A stretch of 64,000 bases of DNA, from NCBI RefSeq assembly GCF_004118675.1, contig NZ_SDHZ01000001.1:2232001-2296000 (forward strand), in the 5' to 3' direction. The DNA comes from Filimonas effusa (GTDB lineage Bacteria > Bacteroidota > Bacteroidia > Chitinophagales > Chitinophagaceae). The notes under the pieces are model-generated. The model had not been told where the DNA came from. It saw only the letters and a list, made by a program, of their open reading frames with translations, and made no database searches. A program made the position numbers and the translations under genes. The first letter of the stretch is position 1. The number at the start of each line of letters is the position of its first letter. Shown piece by piece: positions 18,836 through 29,900 of this stretch.

Positions 18836-19432
18836 ATGCGCACAGGAATCGACACTCAAATGGTACGTGACCACTACCAGCGAATGACAAATGAAGAACT
18901 TATCCGTACCGCAACACAGGATGCAGCAGGACTAACACCCGAAGCCCGCGACATCGTCAGAGAAGAGCTTGAAAAACGCCGGCTCGACACCAGCATTTTC
19001 AAGGCCGTTCAGGCACAAAACCAAAGCCTTACGATGGAAGAACTGGATAAGTATTGCGAGATCATCCGCTCACTCGACTGCCCGGTATGCCAGGCCTCGT
19101 ACACAAAACTCAATGCAACCATGACCAGTGAGGTAATGAGTCTGCTGATCTTTACACAATGGAGCAAAAAACTGAAAATTGCCTGCCCCGGCTGCCTCGA
19201 CAAAGCCAACAATGACGCTTTGCTCAAATCGGCACTGACAGGCTGGTGGGGATTCCCCTGGGGACTCATCAGAACGCCGATAGCTATTGCACGGAACATC
19301 AAAAACAAAAAGACCAACCACCTCGATACTCCCAACGATTTTTTAAGAAGTTTTACGATGGCGAACATCGGCCTTATTGAAAGATATAAAGAAGATAAAG
19401 CAAAACTGCAGCAGGTGATCATGGGTAAATAA
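18836..19432 (+). CDS. Conserved hypothetical protein with Cys-pair motifs
   Basis: A 198-residue protein I do not recognise. The N-terminal half is helical and charged (YQRMTNEELIRTATQDAAGL), like short helical repeats that start many Bacteroidota proteins of unknown function. The middle has two Cys pairs, CPVCQASY (about 82) and CPGCLDKA (about 119), which could bind zinc. Between and after them are weakly hydrophobic stretches (VMSLLIFTQWS, ALTGWWGFPWGLIRTPIAIA), so membrane association is possible. It follows the AraC gene by 54 bp on the same strand and meets the MutS-like operon tail to tail. Confidence 0.75.
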   Translation: MRTGIDTQMVRDHYQRMTNEELIRTATQDAAGLTPEARDIVREELEKRRLDTSIFKAVQAQNQSLTMEELDKYCEIIRSLDCPVCQASYTKLNATMTSEVMSLLIFTQWSKKLKIACPGCLDKANNDALLKSALTGWWGFPWGLIRTPIAIARNIKNKKTNHLDTPNDFLRSFTMANIGLIERYKEDKAKLQQVIMGK

Positions 19433-19477
19433 ACATAGGCGCTGTGCGACAGCCTGCATTGCGGTATATGGACGGGG

Positions 19478-20791
19478 TTATTCCAAAAGATCGAAGACCC
19501 CTTCATTCTGAATGATCATCATTCCCTGCCGGTCATTCGTGATGCCTTCCGCCAGCGTATAAGGATAGCGGGGGACAGCACCTTCCATAACAGTCGGCAG
19601 GTACCTGAATAAAGTATCCGGAGATCCGGCTCTGAGCACCTCCCCTACTTCTATAATATGGGTCGACACCACGAACACACAATTACGGTACAAGCCGAAA
19701 GCTTTTGTCACAGATAAAGTGGCATCGAACGCATCCTTTACATTGGTGCCTTTGAACAGCTCGTCGAAAACAACAACCAGGTTTAACCCTTTACTCACCT
19801 GCTCTGCCACTTTCTTTACACGTAACACCTCCGCATAAAAATGGCTATAGCCCTGGTTCAGGTTATCAGCAACATTTATAGAGGTAAAGAGCCCGTCACG
19901 AACAGAAAATTGCATATTGGTTACCGCCACAGGGAAACCCATATGGCCCATATAAAGCGCTATTCCCAACGACTTCATGAGGGTTGACTTGCCAGCCATA
20001 TTGGCGCCGGTAAGAAATAACAGGTTGTGATTACGATTAAAATACAAACTGTTGGCGACACCTTTCTTCAAAGCAGGATGACGCAATCCTTCCGCTTTTA
20101 TAACATTTTCATTTCTGTCCAGCGCCTTTGCATAGCAGAAACCCTGTTCGCTCGCCACAGCAGCTACAGCAATACAAAGGTCGACCTTATATACCAGCTC
20201 CAGCAGTTGTTCCATTTCTTTTTGAAATACCTGCCTTAGCAGATGATGACGCTTCGCCAGTTCCGGAAACGATACCCGCTCCTTGTTATCCCAACAACCT
20301 ATCCAACTCAACCGCTGATCCGCTGCCAGCTTTTTTACCAATGCCCATTCCTGCGGATCAGGATAATCGTCCAGGGTGGGTAACAACCTGAAAACCCTTT
20401 GCAGTAGCGATGTAGCAGCGTTAATGCCGGTTACCAGCCGGCCATATCTTTCGTCGCGGGTAGCAGCAGCTAACACCTTCTTTTGCAACAGGCCCATGAA
20501 CAGGACCGGGAATGGCCCCTCACCTGCAGAACCAAGATATGCTTCCGCATCACGGAATCCCGCACTTTCCAATGAAAACCGGAGCCCCTTCTCCTGGTAA
20601 TATCGGAACATTGCCGACCTGCGGTTAATAGCATCCGCATCCGTCAGCGGATGACGGAACATTTCATCGAGCAACCTTTCGGCTCCTGAGGTTTGTACTT
20701 TATTAAAAAGACTAAACAATGACCTGGGATTGTATTTACCCGTCAGATTCAGATCTTCCAGCGTTTGTTTGTCGGTTATAAACTCCTTCAT
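19478..20791 (-). CDS. MutS-family ATPase, short form (second of a tandem pair)
   Basis: A 437-residue protein with the MutS core/lever region (about residues 10-220) and the C-terminal MutS ATPase domain, but no N-terminal mismatch-recognition domain, so it is unlikely to be a repair MutS. ATPase motifs: Walker A TGANMAGKSTLMKS, the region QGYSHFYAEVLRV, Walker B VVVFDELFKGTN and VSTHIIE. It is paralogous to the gene directly upstream (same start ITDKQTL and same motifs), with 5 bp between them when this ATG is used. A TTG at 20800 would overlap the upstream stop. The pair may form a heterodimer. Role unknown. Confidence 0.88.
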   Translation of the reverse strand: MKEFITDKQTLEDLNLTGKYNPRSLFSLFNKVQTSGAERLLDEMFRHPLTDADAINRRSAMFRYYQEKGLRFSLESAGFRDAEAYLGSAGEGPFPVLFMGLLQKKVLAAATRDERYGRLVTGINAATSLLQRVFRLLPTLDDYPDPQEWALVKKLAADQRLSWIGCWDNKERVSFPELAKRHHLLRQVFQKEMEQLLELVYKVDLCIAVAAVASEQGFCYAKALDRNENVIKAEGLRHPALKKGVANSLYFNRNHNLLFLTGANMAGKSTLMKSLGIALYMGHMGFPVAVTNMQFSVRDGLFTSINVADNLNQGYSHFYAEVLRVKKVAEQVSKGLNLVVVFDELFKGTNVKDAFDATLSVTKAFGLYRNCVFVVSTHIIEVGEVLRAGSPDTLFRYLPTVMEGAVPRYPYTLAEGITNDRQGMMIIQNEGVFDLLE

Positions 20792-20796
20792 CAGTT

Positions 20797-22131
20797 TCAA
20801 TATTTGCCTGTTGCCCCGTTATGTAATAGCTCTAGTATTCCTTCATTTTCGATAATAATCATACCATGCCTGTCGGCAGTAACACCTTCCTCGAGCCGGT
20901 AGGTATATACCGGCGTATTCCCGTTCATGTGCGTAGGCAGGTATAGATAACGGATCGTATCACATTGCTCCTTAAGTACACCGGCTGCTTCTATAATATG
21001 GGTGGAAATAATGAATACGCTGCCGGCCTTCCGGGCAAAGCCTTTGGTAATACCAATCGTTGCCTCATAAGCATCTTTCACATTGGTTCCCCGGAACAAT
21101 TCATCAAAAATGACAAACAGCTTTTTCCCTGCCGCCAATTCCTTAGCTACCTGTTTCACGCGTAAAACTTCTGCATAGAAATGACTGGCTCCCATCCCGA
21201 GATTATCGGGTAAATTAATGGTAGTGTACATGCCGTCGAACACGGTAAATTCCATAGAAGCAGCAGGCACGGGCATCCCCACATGAGCCAGGAACAATGC
21301 AATACCAACAGACTTCATAAAGGTAGATTTACCTGCCATGTTCGCCCCTGTAAGAAACAACACATTACCTGAGGCATCTGTTTCCAGGCTGTTGGCCACG
21401 GCATTAGGCACCAAGGGGTGATACACTTCCTGTAGCTTCCAGGTATTGCCTCCCGGCGGTAGCACAACAGGATAACAAAATTGCTGTGCTACCGCCACTT
21501 TTGCTACGGCAATATATACATCTATCCTGTACAGGAAGCGGAAGAGTTCATTCACCATTTGACGGCTCCTGAACCGGAGCAGGCTATCCAACTCCACAAA
21601 CGCGTGGTTGGGAATGGATGCCTGGTATTTGAAAACCGGCGCCAGCGCAGGATCGTTCATTACCATGTGTATTGTTGCCAGCTCCTGCCGGAAGAAAGCT
21701 TCTTCTGGCAATTGCAATTGCTGCAACAACGTATTACATTCGTGAAACAGGCTTACAGTAGCGCGTATTCCCTTGTGAATATCTTCCAGCCTGGTGTCCC
21801 TGGCTACCATATTCGCTATCCTGCCCGCTACAGAGGTGTTATCACCAGAAAGCCGTGTCCGTTCATCCGTATCAGACAAATAACGTTCTGCCAGATCGAA
21901 ATGAGCCACTGTAAAAGGAAACGATTGTCCTGACGCCGCCAGTTCGTTTATAATGTTTATCCGGCGGTTGATGGTGGTAACATCCGACAAAGGATGACGG
22001 AACATATCTTCCAGCAGGGCTGCCCCGCCACGCGTCACACATCCATTGAACAACTGGTACACAGATGCACCACCCCGCGCAGCCAATATACCCAGATCGT
22101 CCAGGGTTTGTTTATCGGTTATAAATGCCAT
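20797..22131 (-). CDS. MutS-family ATPase, short form (first of a tandem pair)
   Basis: A 444-residue paralogue of the downstream gene. It begins MAFITDKQTLDDLGI and keeps EDMFRHPLSDVTTINRR, a lever/core region, and the ATPase motifs TGANMAGKSTFMKSVG, ASHFYAEVLRVKQV, VIFDELFRGTN and ISTHIIEA. It too lacks the mismatch-binding domain. It starts 6 bp after the GldFG-type permease gene, so translation is probably linked. MutS ATPase domains work as dimers with composite sites, and two adjacent copies suggest a dedicated heterodimer. What it acts on is unknown. Confidence 0.88.
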   Translation of the reverse strand: MAFITDKQTLDDLGILAARGGASVYQLFNGCVTRGGAALLEDMFRHPLSDVTTINRRINIINELAASGQSFPFTVAHFDLAERYLSDTDERTRLSGDNTSVAGRIANMVARDTRLEDIHKGIRATVSLFHECNTLLQQLQLPEEAFFRQELATIHMVMNDPALAPVFKYQASIPNHAFVELDSLLRFRSRQMVNELFRFLYRIDVYIAVAKVAVAQQFCYPVVLPPGGNTWKLQEVYHPLVPNAVANSLETDASGNVLFLTGANMAGKSTFMKSVGIALFLAHVGMPVPAASMEFTVFDGMYTTINLPDNLGMGASHFYAEVLRVKQVAKELAAGKKLFVIFDELFRGTNVKDAYEATIGITKGFARKAGSVFIISTHIIEAAGVLKEQCDTIRYLYLPTHMNGNTPVYTYRLEEGVTADRHGMIIIENEGILELLHNGATGKY

Positions 22132-22137
22132 GACAGT

Positions 22138-24441
22138 TTATTTTCTTTTGCGGCGAAGCAACAATACAGTACCAAACAATACCAGTACACCCGGCAGTAT
22201 CCACAGGCAAGCCGTACGTAACATCTTAACCTGCTCCTTTGACACCAGCACCCTGGTATCTATAGCAGACGGGCGACTCGTAAAAATCGGGAACTCGCCA
22301 TAACTCAGCCAGCTGAACACTGCCGTATTGAATAGGAAGTTGATGGAACGTACATTAAAGCGCTGCTGCTCTTTATTGGCGAGAAAGTCGGCATCGCCGG
22401 CGATAACAATACGTTGTTCTTTATTGTTTACTTTCCTGGTTAAACTAGCCGCTGTAGTGAACACACTGCGCTCATCGCCTTCCAGCGGAGCAAACTCCAC
22501 AGCCGCCGAATCGGTTACCAGCTTCCCTTTTTTAAGCCAGCTTTTATTGGGATCAGTTTGTAACAGGGGCTTGACAGTATAACCACTACTGCCGGAAATA
22601 GAAAGCGCAGTAGCATCCGGCATGGTAACTACGGCACTGTCGTGATGACTGTGTAACAAAGCGGGATACAATTCAGGAGCGCCTTCCGCAGCAAAAGGAG
22701 TAGCCAGGTCAGGTTGCAGATCCTTACTCTGATACACCAGTATTCCATCCATCAGCTGAACACCAAATTGTTTTATCAATGGGTTAATCATCTCCTGCTT
22801 TCCAGGCTCACCTGCAATGAGCAGGTTACCGCCTTTATCTATATAATGCTGCAGTTTTTGTGTGGCAGTAGCCGACAACGCTATCCTCGGATCGGCCAGA
22901 ACCAGAGCCGTTATATTGGCGGGAATATCATTCTTATCAAGTGCCACCGTATCTACATCAAAGCCCTGGTTCAACAATGAATTGCGGAAACTCTTCAGAT
23001 TGGTAACCATACGATATTCCCTGTCTCCCAGTTTATGAATATCTCTTTCATAATCGCCGGTTACAAATACGATCTTCGGCATACTTGCACTTACTAACCG
23101 TTTCAATGCAGCAGACACTTCCGTTTCAGAAGGCCAGCGCATGTTATCGGGAAATACTCTCAGAAAAGTAGTCCTGTTCTTATATTTCAGCTGCATGGTA
23201 TACCAGGCTGGCTCCTTCGACAAATCGATGATCTTCCTGATCTCATCCGGTTTTTTAAAATCAGCTGTTTTCATATCCTTGCTCTCCGCCACCTGCGCAG
23301 CTATTTGATCCAGTGTTTTTCCGGGATACCAGCGCATCATGTTCCCACTCGAAGAGTTGATTGTATCGTAATACAATGTGTTATTCAATTTAATATTATG
23401 CTTGAACCGCATGTAGGGTTCCCAGCGGGCCAGGTTGCTATTATAAGACTCCGGGCTTCCCATCTCATAGAACTGATCTAGCAGGTTCGTGTAGGCATTT
23501 ACCTCCAGAGGCGCATCACCCAGTTCCGCTATTACCTTTTGTGTAGCCGGCGTAATAGTATTCTTTTTGTCGCGGCTCAAGTCAAGGTAACCAATCATGG
23601 AAGGAATGGAACTGATATAACCCACCACCAGCGTAACCGCAACAATAAGCAGGTAACGTCCTGTTTTTACGATAGCCGGTTTAGACTCCATGCCCGACCT
23701 AAGCTTGTATACTGTAATGGCAATAAACATATAAATGATGAGCAGGAAATAAAGCAGGTCACGGGTAGTAATAAGCCCGTTCATCATCTTGTTTGTTCGT
23801 CCTGCAATGGATAAAAAATAGGTAAGGTTACGTACCACTGCTATCCCCTGCCAAAGATTCCCTACATAATACAGCACCCAGATAATCACAAAGGTACACA
23901 CTGCCGCTACCACCTGGTAATTGGTCAGCGACGACATAAACAAACCTATAGCAGCATACGCACACAAAAGCAGGTACAAGCCAAGCAAACTGCTAAGAAG
24001 CAAACCTGTATCGGGAGACGCTATCGTAAAATAAGTGGTAAATATAAAGATGCCAACTACCGCCACCAGCATAAGACACATGACCATAATGGAAAGAAAC
24101 TTTCCCAGTACAATCTCACGCACATGTATGGGAGAGGAATACAAGAGCCTGATAGTACCACTGCTTGTTTCGCGACTTATGAGGCCCATTGTCAGCAACG
24201 GCATATACAAGTAAAGGTTCTGCATAACGGAGCCGAATACACCCTGCCGGCCGTAAAAGATTACTTCAATAAAACTGATGTTAAGCCTGTTTCCCGCCTC
24301 CTGGTCGCGCGCCAGCGATTCAAGTATCGAAGTATAAGGAATACCTACCTGGATCAGAAAGATAATGATCAGGAACCAGGCGATGGGCGAATAGAATAGT
24401 GTCTTTAATTCTGTATTGGCAATTCGTATGATCGTTTTCAT
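22138..24441 (-). CDS. Fused GldF-GldG type ABC transporter membrane protein
   Basis: A 767-residue fusion. Residues about 1-255 form a six-helix ABC-2 permease like GldF (ETSSGTIRLLYSSPIHVREI after the second helix). Residues about 260-767 form a GldG-like part: one membrane helix, a large periplasmic domain of the ABC_transp_aux type (IVFVTGDYERDIHKLGDREY, NLLIAGEPGKQ, IVIAGDADFLANKEQQRFN) and a final membrane helix with an RRKRK end. In Flavobacteria GldA, GldF and GldG form an ABC transporter needed for gliding; the fused form is common in relatives. Its ATPase is encoded 12 bp upstream and two MutS-like ATPases follow. Confidence 0.93.
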   Translation of the reverse strand: MKTIIRIANTELKTLFYSPIAWFLIIIFLIQVGIPYTSILESLARDQEAGNRLNISFIEVIFYGRQGVFGSVMQNLYLYMPLLTMGLISRETSSGTIRLLYSSPIHVREIVLGKFLSIMVMCLMLVAVVGIFIFTTYFTIASPDTGLLLSSLLGLYLLLCAYAAIGLFMSSLTNYQVVAAVCTFVIIWVLYYVGNLWQGIAVVRNLTYFLSIAGRTNKMMNGLITTRDLLYFLLIIYMFIAITVYKLRSGMESKPAIVKTGRYLLIVAVTLVVGYISSIPSMIGYLDLSRDKKNTITPATQKVIAELGDAPLEVNAYTNLLDQFYEMGSPESYNSNLARWEPYMRFKHNIKLNNTLYYDTINSSSGNMMRWYPGKTLDQIAAQVAESKDMKTADFKKPDEIRKIIDLSKEPAWYTMQLKYKNRTTFLRVFPDNMRWPSETEVSAALKRLVSASMPKIVFVTGDYERDIHKLGDREYRMVTNLKSFRNSLLNQGFDVDTVALDKNDIPANITALVLADPRIALSATATQKLQHYIDKGGNLLIAGEPGKQEMINPLIKQFGVQLMDGILVYQSKDLQPDLATPFAAEGAPELYPALLHSHHDSAVVTMPDATALSISGSSGYTVKPLLQTDPNKSWLKKGKLVTDSAAVEFAPLEGDERSVFTTAASLTRKVNNKEQRIVIAGDADFLANKEQQRFNVRSINFLFNTAVFSWLSYGEFPIFTSRPSAIDTRVLVSKEQVKMLRTACLWILPGVLVLFGTVLLLRRKRK

Positions 24442-24453
24442 GAAACCGCTGCA

Positions 24454-25386
24454 TTAATGTTGAGATGAATGTTGGGATAACAACTTGAATACTTCTTCGA
24501 GGGAGTTCTTTTCAAAACTGATCTCGCGCAGGCGCCAGCCCTGTTGAATACTTTGGGCGACAATATGTTCGCTGATATCCTGGTCGCCATTGAAGAAAAC
24601 CCGAGCCAGCCTGTCCGATAGTATTTGCGTATTAACTACGCCATGTATTTTTTCCAGTTCACCGGCGGCGGGCATATTACCGAAGTGAACGATCATGCTA
24701 TGTGGCTCTATATAGTTGTTGAAAGCATCCATGGTATCTGAAAAAACGATACGCCCGTTTTCTATCATCTTTATCTCTTTGCATAGCAACTGAATTTCGG
24801 TGAGTATATGAGACGAAAAGATCACCACTCTGTCGCGGGCAATATCCCTGATGAGCGCCCTTACTTCTATCACCTGATTAGGATCGAGTCCATTGGTAGG
24901 TTCATCAAGCACCACAACACCTGGTTTGTGTACAATAGCCTGGGCAATACCTACACGCTGCCGGTAACCGCCTGAAAGATTTTTGATCAGCCGTTTACTG
25001 AAATGGGCGACACCGCAACGTTCTTTCACTTCGTCTATCGCCTGCTTCATCGCTGTCTTTGGCATAAGTCTCAAGCCTGCACAATAATACAGGTACTCGT
25101 CTACCGTAAGGTCCATATACAACGGCGGGTTCTGCGGCAGGAAGCCTATCTCGCGCTTGGCCAGCTGTGGTTCGGCTTTCATATCTATCCCGTTGATATA
25201 CACACGGCCTTCTGTCTGATTCAGAGAGCCGCAAAGGATATTCATGGTAGTGGACTTTCCTGCACCATTGGAACCAAGCAGTCCCACAATACTGTTTTCC
25301 GCAATCTCGATGTTGATGTCCCGTATCGCCCAGTTACTGGTATAGCGATGAGACAGCCCCTCGATCCTGACAATACTTTTACTCAT
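24454..25386 (-). CDS. ABC transporter ATP-binding protein, GldA-like
   Basis: A 310-residue cytoplasmic ATPase partner of the GldFG-type permease. Motifs: Walker A LLGSNGAGKSTT, Q-loop FLPQNPPLY, signature LSGGYRQRVG, Walker B VVVLDEPTNGLDPNQ, switch FSSHILTE, then a C-terminal extension of about 80 residues typical of GldA/CcmA-type exporters. The ATG at 25386 begins MSKSIVRIEGLSHRY right at the domain; the longer frame to 25452 runs back through the SusD terminator and is rejected. It is the first gene of the four-gene operon. Confidence 0.93.
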   Translation of the reverse strand: MSKSIVRIEGLSHRYTSNWAIRDINIEIAENSIVGLLGSNGAGKSTTMNILCGSLNQTEGRVYINGIDMKAEPQLAKREIGFLPQNPPLYMDLTVDEYLYYCAGLRLMPKTAMKQAIDEVKERCGVAHFSKRLIKNLSGGYRQRVGIAQAIVHKPGVVVLDEPTNGLDPNQVIEVRALIRDIARDRVVIFSSHILTEIQLLCKEIKMIENGRIVFSDTMDAFNNYIEPHSMIVHFGNMPAAGELEKIHGVVNTQILSDRLARVFFNGDQDISEHIVAQSIQQGWRLREISFEKNSLEEVFKLLSQHSSQH

Positions 25387-25425
25387 TTTTGTGTTATTTT
25401 TTTGTCTCGTTCCGGCCGAAACAGC

Positions 25426-25462
25426 CAAAAAGATCCCGGCCAGCCAGAACAACCGGCCGGGA
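25426..25462 (-). terminator. Intrinsic terminator after the second SusC/SusD operon
   Basis: Arms TCCCGGCC (25434-25441) and GGCCGGGA (25455-25462), followed on the minus strand by ATCTTTTTGG. It lies 45 bp past the SusD stop and separates that operon from the ABC/MutS operon. Confidence 0.85.
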
Positions 25463-25506
25463 CTTTCATAGCGGTATGCACCTGGTGCATCCGTTTAGCC
25501 TAACAT

Positions 25507-26892
25507 TTAAGGGTTCTGTTCTATTTCAGGGTTTTGTACGATAAGAATGTTAGCCATCGGGAAAACATACCCGTTACTATTAGGTTCCAGTGTATAAGTA
25601 GTGCCGTTGAACACACGTTTTTTCGTTTGTGCAAACAAAGCATCTTTATTCAGGCGGCGCTGATCGAACCAGCGTAAACCAGTTCCAAAGAATTCGCGCC
25701 TTCTTTCATCCACGATCAGCTTCAACGCCTCTTGAGCATTGGCAGCGGTAACATCTGCATAATCCTGTGGCCTGAACCGCAGCTTACGCAAGGTATTGAG
25801 CATAGTTACCGCGTCGTTGGTCTTGCCATCACGCGCCAGGCATTCCGCTTTAATCAGCCAGGTTTCATTTACCGTTAAACCTATTGCCGGTGCATCGGGA
25901 TAACCGGCGTAATTCTGCCTGTTCCAGAAACCAACACCTGTGAACGCCGGGTTGAGCAATGTTCCCGACCTGGCGAAATAAACATAACGCAGGTCTTTCG
26001 TTCCCAGCAGGTCCAGCAAAGACTGGCTGAGCTGGTAAGGCGTTAAGTAGGCACGTGGAATCTTGCGCAGGATGACCTGGCTTTCGCTGTACTGCGAAGG
26101 AAAGGTCTGCGGAGTAGTTCCTGCCACAGTATTATAATCATACAGTGCCCCTGAAAGCGCAAGGGTACTATCAGCAAAAGACTTTGCAGCCGCAAAATCA
26201 CGCATGTTCAGGTACACCTTTGTCAGCAAGGCATAAGCTGCTGCCTTCCCGGGACGGAACTTCGTAGAAGGTGCTGTATTCGGAAACAAAGGAATCGCAC
26301 GACGGATATCGGCCAGGATCTGCTCATAGGTAACCTTTACTGTTGACCGCGCCAGGCTTCCCTCTAAAGCAGTGGTAAGCCTTACAGGTATGCCAAGGTC
26401 TTTATCGGCTGTGGCAGCATCATACTGCTTTGCATACAGGTTTACCAGCATAAAATTGGCAAAGGCCCGGTGAACCAGCGCCTCGCCCAATATCACATTT
26501 TTGGTTTCTATACTTCCTGCTTTGCTGTCCAGCACACCGTTGATCACCGTGTTGAATAGATAGATACCCGAATACAGGCTATTCCAGTCGTAATCGGAAT
26601 TCTGGTCAACATAAAACGGCTTGGTCCATGAATACATGGCGCGCTGAATAACATTCTGGGTGATCCTGGTCTGCAGATTTTCGGCGGTAACATCCAGATC
26701 GTCACAACTGATTGCCGGCGCCTGCCCGAATGCGATTTCAAAGGCGCTGCTATTATTCATCAGTAAACGGTAATCATCTGTGTACACCAGCACACGCTGT
26801 CCCTGGATAGGCACATCCTCCACATACTTCCTGCACGAAACCAGCGAAGCTATTGTCAATGTACCTATGAATAATTTTATATATCGATTCAT
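25507..26892 (-). CDS. RagB/SusD family outer-membrane lipoprotein (second locus)
   Basis: A 461-residue SusD-like surface lipoprotein. The signal ends at SLVSCRKYVE (Cys about 20). Conserved features are AFANFMLVNLYAKQYDA (about 155) and the late motif VDERRREFFGTGLRWFDQRR (about 397-416). It starts 16 bp after the SusC stop. It is shorter than the SusD of the first locus and the two differ widely, so the two systems probably take different ligands. No enzyme gene follows; a terminator closes the unit. Confidence 0.94.
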   Translation of the reverse strand: MNRYIKLFIGTLTIASLVSCRKYVEDVPIQGQRVLVYTDDYRLLMNNSSAFEIAFGQAPAISCDDLDVTAENLQTRITQNVIQRAMYSWTKPFYVDQNSDYDWNSLYSGIYLFNTVINGVLDSKAGSIETKNVILGEALVHRAFANFMLVNLYAKQYDAATADKDLGIPVRLTTALEGSLARSTVKVTYEQILADIRRAIPLFPNTAPSTKFRPGKAAAYALLTKVYLNMRDFAAAKSFADSTLALSGALYDYNTVAGTTPQTFPSQYSESQVILRKIPRAYLTPYQLSQSLLDLLGTKDLRYVYFARSGTLLNPAFTGVGFWNRQNYAGYPDAPAIGLTVNETWLIKAECLARDGKTNDAVTMLNTLRKLRFRPQDYADVTAANAQEALKLIVDERRREFFGTGLRWFDQRRLNKDALFAQTKKRVFNGTTYTLEPNSNGYVFPMANILIVQNPEIEQNP

Positions 26893-26908
26893 ATCCTTGT
26901 TATAAAGA

Positions 26909-29900
26909 TTAAAGATTTAATGAAAGCCTGAACGAATAAGCTGCCAGCGGAGGCAACTGGTAGTTCTGCCCTGTTGTGTACAGGTACTCCGGATCGAGCT
27001 TTTCTTTATTGGCAGCCCATAGCATACCCAGGTTACGCGCTATAATGCTTACCGTTAAGCTTTTAGAATAGACCTTCCGGATCAGGTGCTGTGGCACTTC
27101 ATACGATAAGGAGATCTGCTGCAGACGGATATTGCTGCGGCTGCGGATCAGCAGGTCGGAGTTCCTGTAACGTTCGATGCTGAGATTGTAATTTGTTCCG
27201 GCACCAAATTCAAGACCCGGAATATTGGTTTTAGCTTCATCACCCGGTTGTCTCCAGCGATACTCCATGTCGCCAGTTCTGCCTACAAAAAGGTTATTGG
27301 TAAACCCGATATTCTCGATAGAAGGTTTACGGAATACGCCACCAAACACACCATACAACTGTACATTCAGTTCCAGCCCTTTATAACGCACCGTATTGCT
27401 CCACATGCCCAGCCAGGGGGAAGTAGAACGGCCGGAATAAACACGGATATCCTGGAAAGGATATTCATTGACGGTATAGGTCTTTTCTGCGTTTTTAGGA
27501 TCTTTTATCAAAGACTGGCCGGTTTTATCAAGTCCTGCCCATGCAAAGGAGAACAGATAATCAGAAGGATAACCGGAATACAGGTAGTCGCTGCCAAAAC
27601 TGGTAGTAGGCCCTTCAAACCTTGAATCGCGGATAACATTCGTATTGTAAGAAGCATTGATGGTACTGGTCCAGTTCACTGTTTTAGAATTGATAATGCC
27701 TACATTCAAGCCAACATCCACACCATCTCCGTTGAGGTTTGCCGTATTGAAAGCTAAATTGCTGAAACCATAGGTTCCGTTAATGGGCAGGTTCCAGATG
27801 ATATCGGTAGATCTTTTCCGGTAATACTCCACCGATCCGCTGAAACGGTTGGAGAATAAAGAGAAGTCCACTCCAAAGTTGGTCATGCGTGTTTTTTCCC
27901 AGCCAAGGTTCTGAACTGCCGGCGAACTAATATTCGCGTAGTTGTATCCTGTATAAAAGTCGGCGCCCAACAAACCAATAACGGTAACCGGTGCAAAGCC
28001 CTGGGGAGCATTACCGCTGATGCCATAGGTAGCACGGAATGCCAGCCTGTTGATCCATTTGATGTTCCTCATGAAATCTTCCTTACCGATATCCCATCTT
28101 AACCCGCCCGACCACAGTGGTAATGCCCGGTCACGGCGATCTACCCCTAACAGGTTGTAGTCGTCGAAACGCGCGCTTCCTGAAAGGATGTATTTGCCCA
28201 TCAGGGTATAAGAACCGTTGGCATAATGAGAAAGCGCACGTGTTGTTTTCTCGGTCACAGGCCTGCTGGTAGCGCCAATGGTTTGGTTAATGCCGTAAAT
28301 ATCCCTATACGTTGCAGAAGGATTTACGGAACGGAAGGTATTAATAGACTTATCGTAACCATAGCGTAACTCACTGCTTCCTTTTGTATATACTTCTCTT
28401 ATCTCGGTACCCACCAGTACACTTACCTGGTGAATATCATGAAAGGTTTTGTTCATATTCAACTGGCCGCGGACATTATAGGAACGGCTGCTGTTATTGA
28501 TCAGTTCCAGCCTTCCTCCTACCGGAATGCCGTATACCAGTCCACCGGTACTGTTAACGGAGGTAGCCTTGTTGACCATAATACGGGCATCATAACTTTC
28601 GGGGTCCCAGTAATTGTCGCCCTCGAAAAAAACACGTCCGATATTACCCGATACATTAGCCGTTAACCAAGGTGTAATGTTTGCATTAACGCCCAGGTTC
28701 ATTGAAAAATTATGACCATTGTTAACGGTATTACTATAATTCAACTCATCGACAGGAGAATACAGGAATGACTGGTATCCCTGTGATTCCAGTAATCGCG
28801 ACACTTTAGGTATCACCAGCAGGTCGTAATATATATTGTTGCCATTGGCATCTTTCAGCATATCGTAAGGACGCATACCACCCGACACAACGCTCATAGC
28901 TTTTACTGCGGCGCCATTTATCTTATCTTTTGTATTGCTGAAAGTGAGATCGGAAGTAATGGTAACACGGCCGTCGAGTAAACTTGAAGTATTATTGGCC
29001 TTGAGCGAATAACCACGGTTGTTATTTGCGGCGTAAACCCGGTCGTCTTTATACATATAGCCCGACAGGAAATAGGAACTGGTAGGTCCTCCTCCAGAGA
29101 GCGACAGATTGTATTGGCGGGTAGTGGGTGATTGCAGCATATAATCTTCCATCTGCGACATGTTATCATTTTTACCCAGGGTAGCCAGTTCCTGGTTCAT
29201 CTGCGCTTCGGTGATAGTACCGCGCCTGAAGCGATATACGATCTCCTGCGCCTGGCTGATGTTCTCAGGGTAATAAGCGCCGGGATTACTGGAGGGCAGC
29301 GGATCGAGCAAACGACCTTTTTGAATAAGTTCTTTTTCCAGTTCGATATAAGAAGGGACACTCATACGAGTGCCATAGTCCAGCGAAGGCCTGGCGCTGG
29401 TACCTATGGTGGTGGCAAAGTTGAGAACTGTTCTTTTGTTGAGCGCACCGCGTTTCGTTTGGATGACGATTACGCCATTGGCAGCCTGCATACCCCAGAT
29501 AGAAGCTGCCGCCGCATCCTTTAAAAAGCTGATAGACTCCACATCGTCCGGGTTGATATAATCGAGCGCACCACCGGAAATAGAGAGTTGTGAAGGGAAT
29601 CCGTCGATAACCAGCAGTGGATCGGTGGAAACTTTTGTATAAGAACTGACAATGGTGGAAAGGCCGCGGATCTTAACGGTACCATTACGTGATTTACCGG
29701 CGGTTGTTTTGGTAGAAACATCCACGCCCGGCACCAGTCCCTGTATACGTTCAAGGAGACTGGTCACGGGCACCTTTTCAAGCTGCTTGCTGGTAACAAT
29801 ACCAAAGGAGCCGGTAGCCCTTTCACGCGGCAGCGACTGGTAACCAGTATTGACAACGATATTAATTTCATCGAGTTTTCCTGCATCCTGGCGAAGAAAA

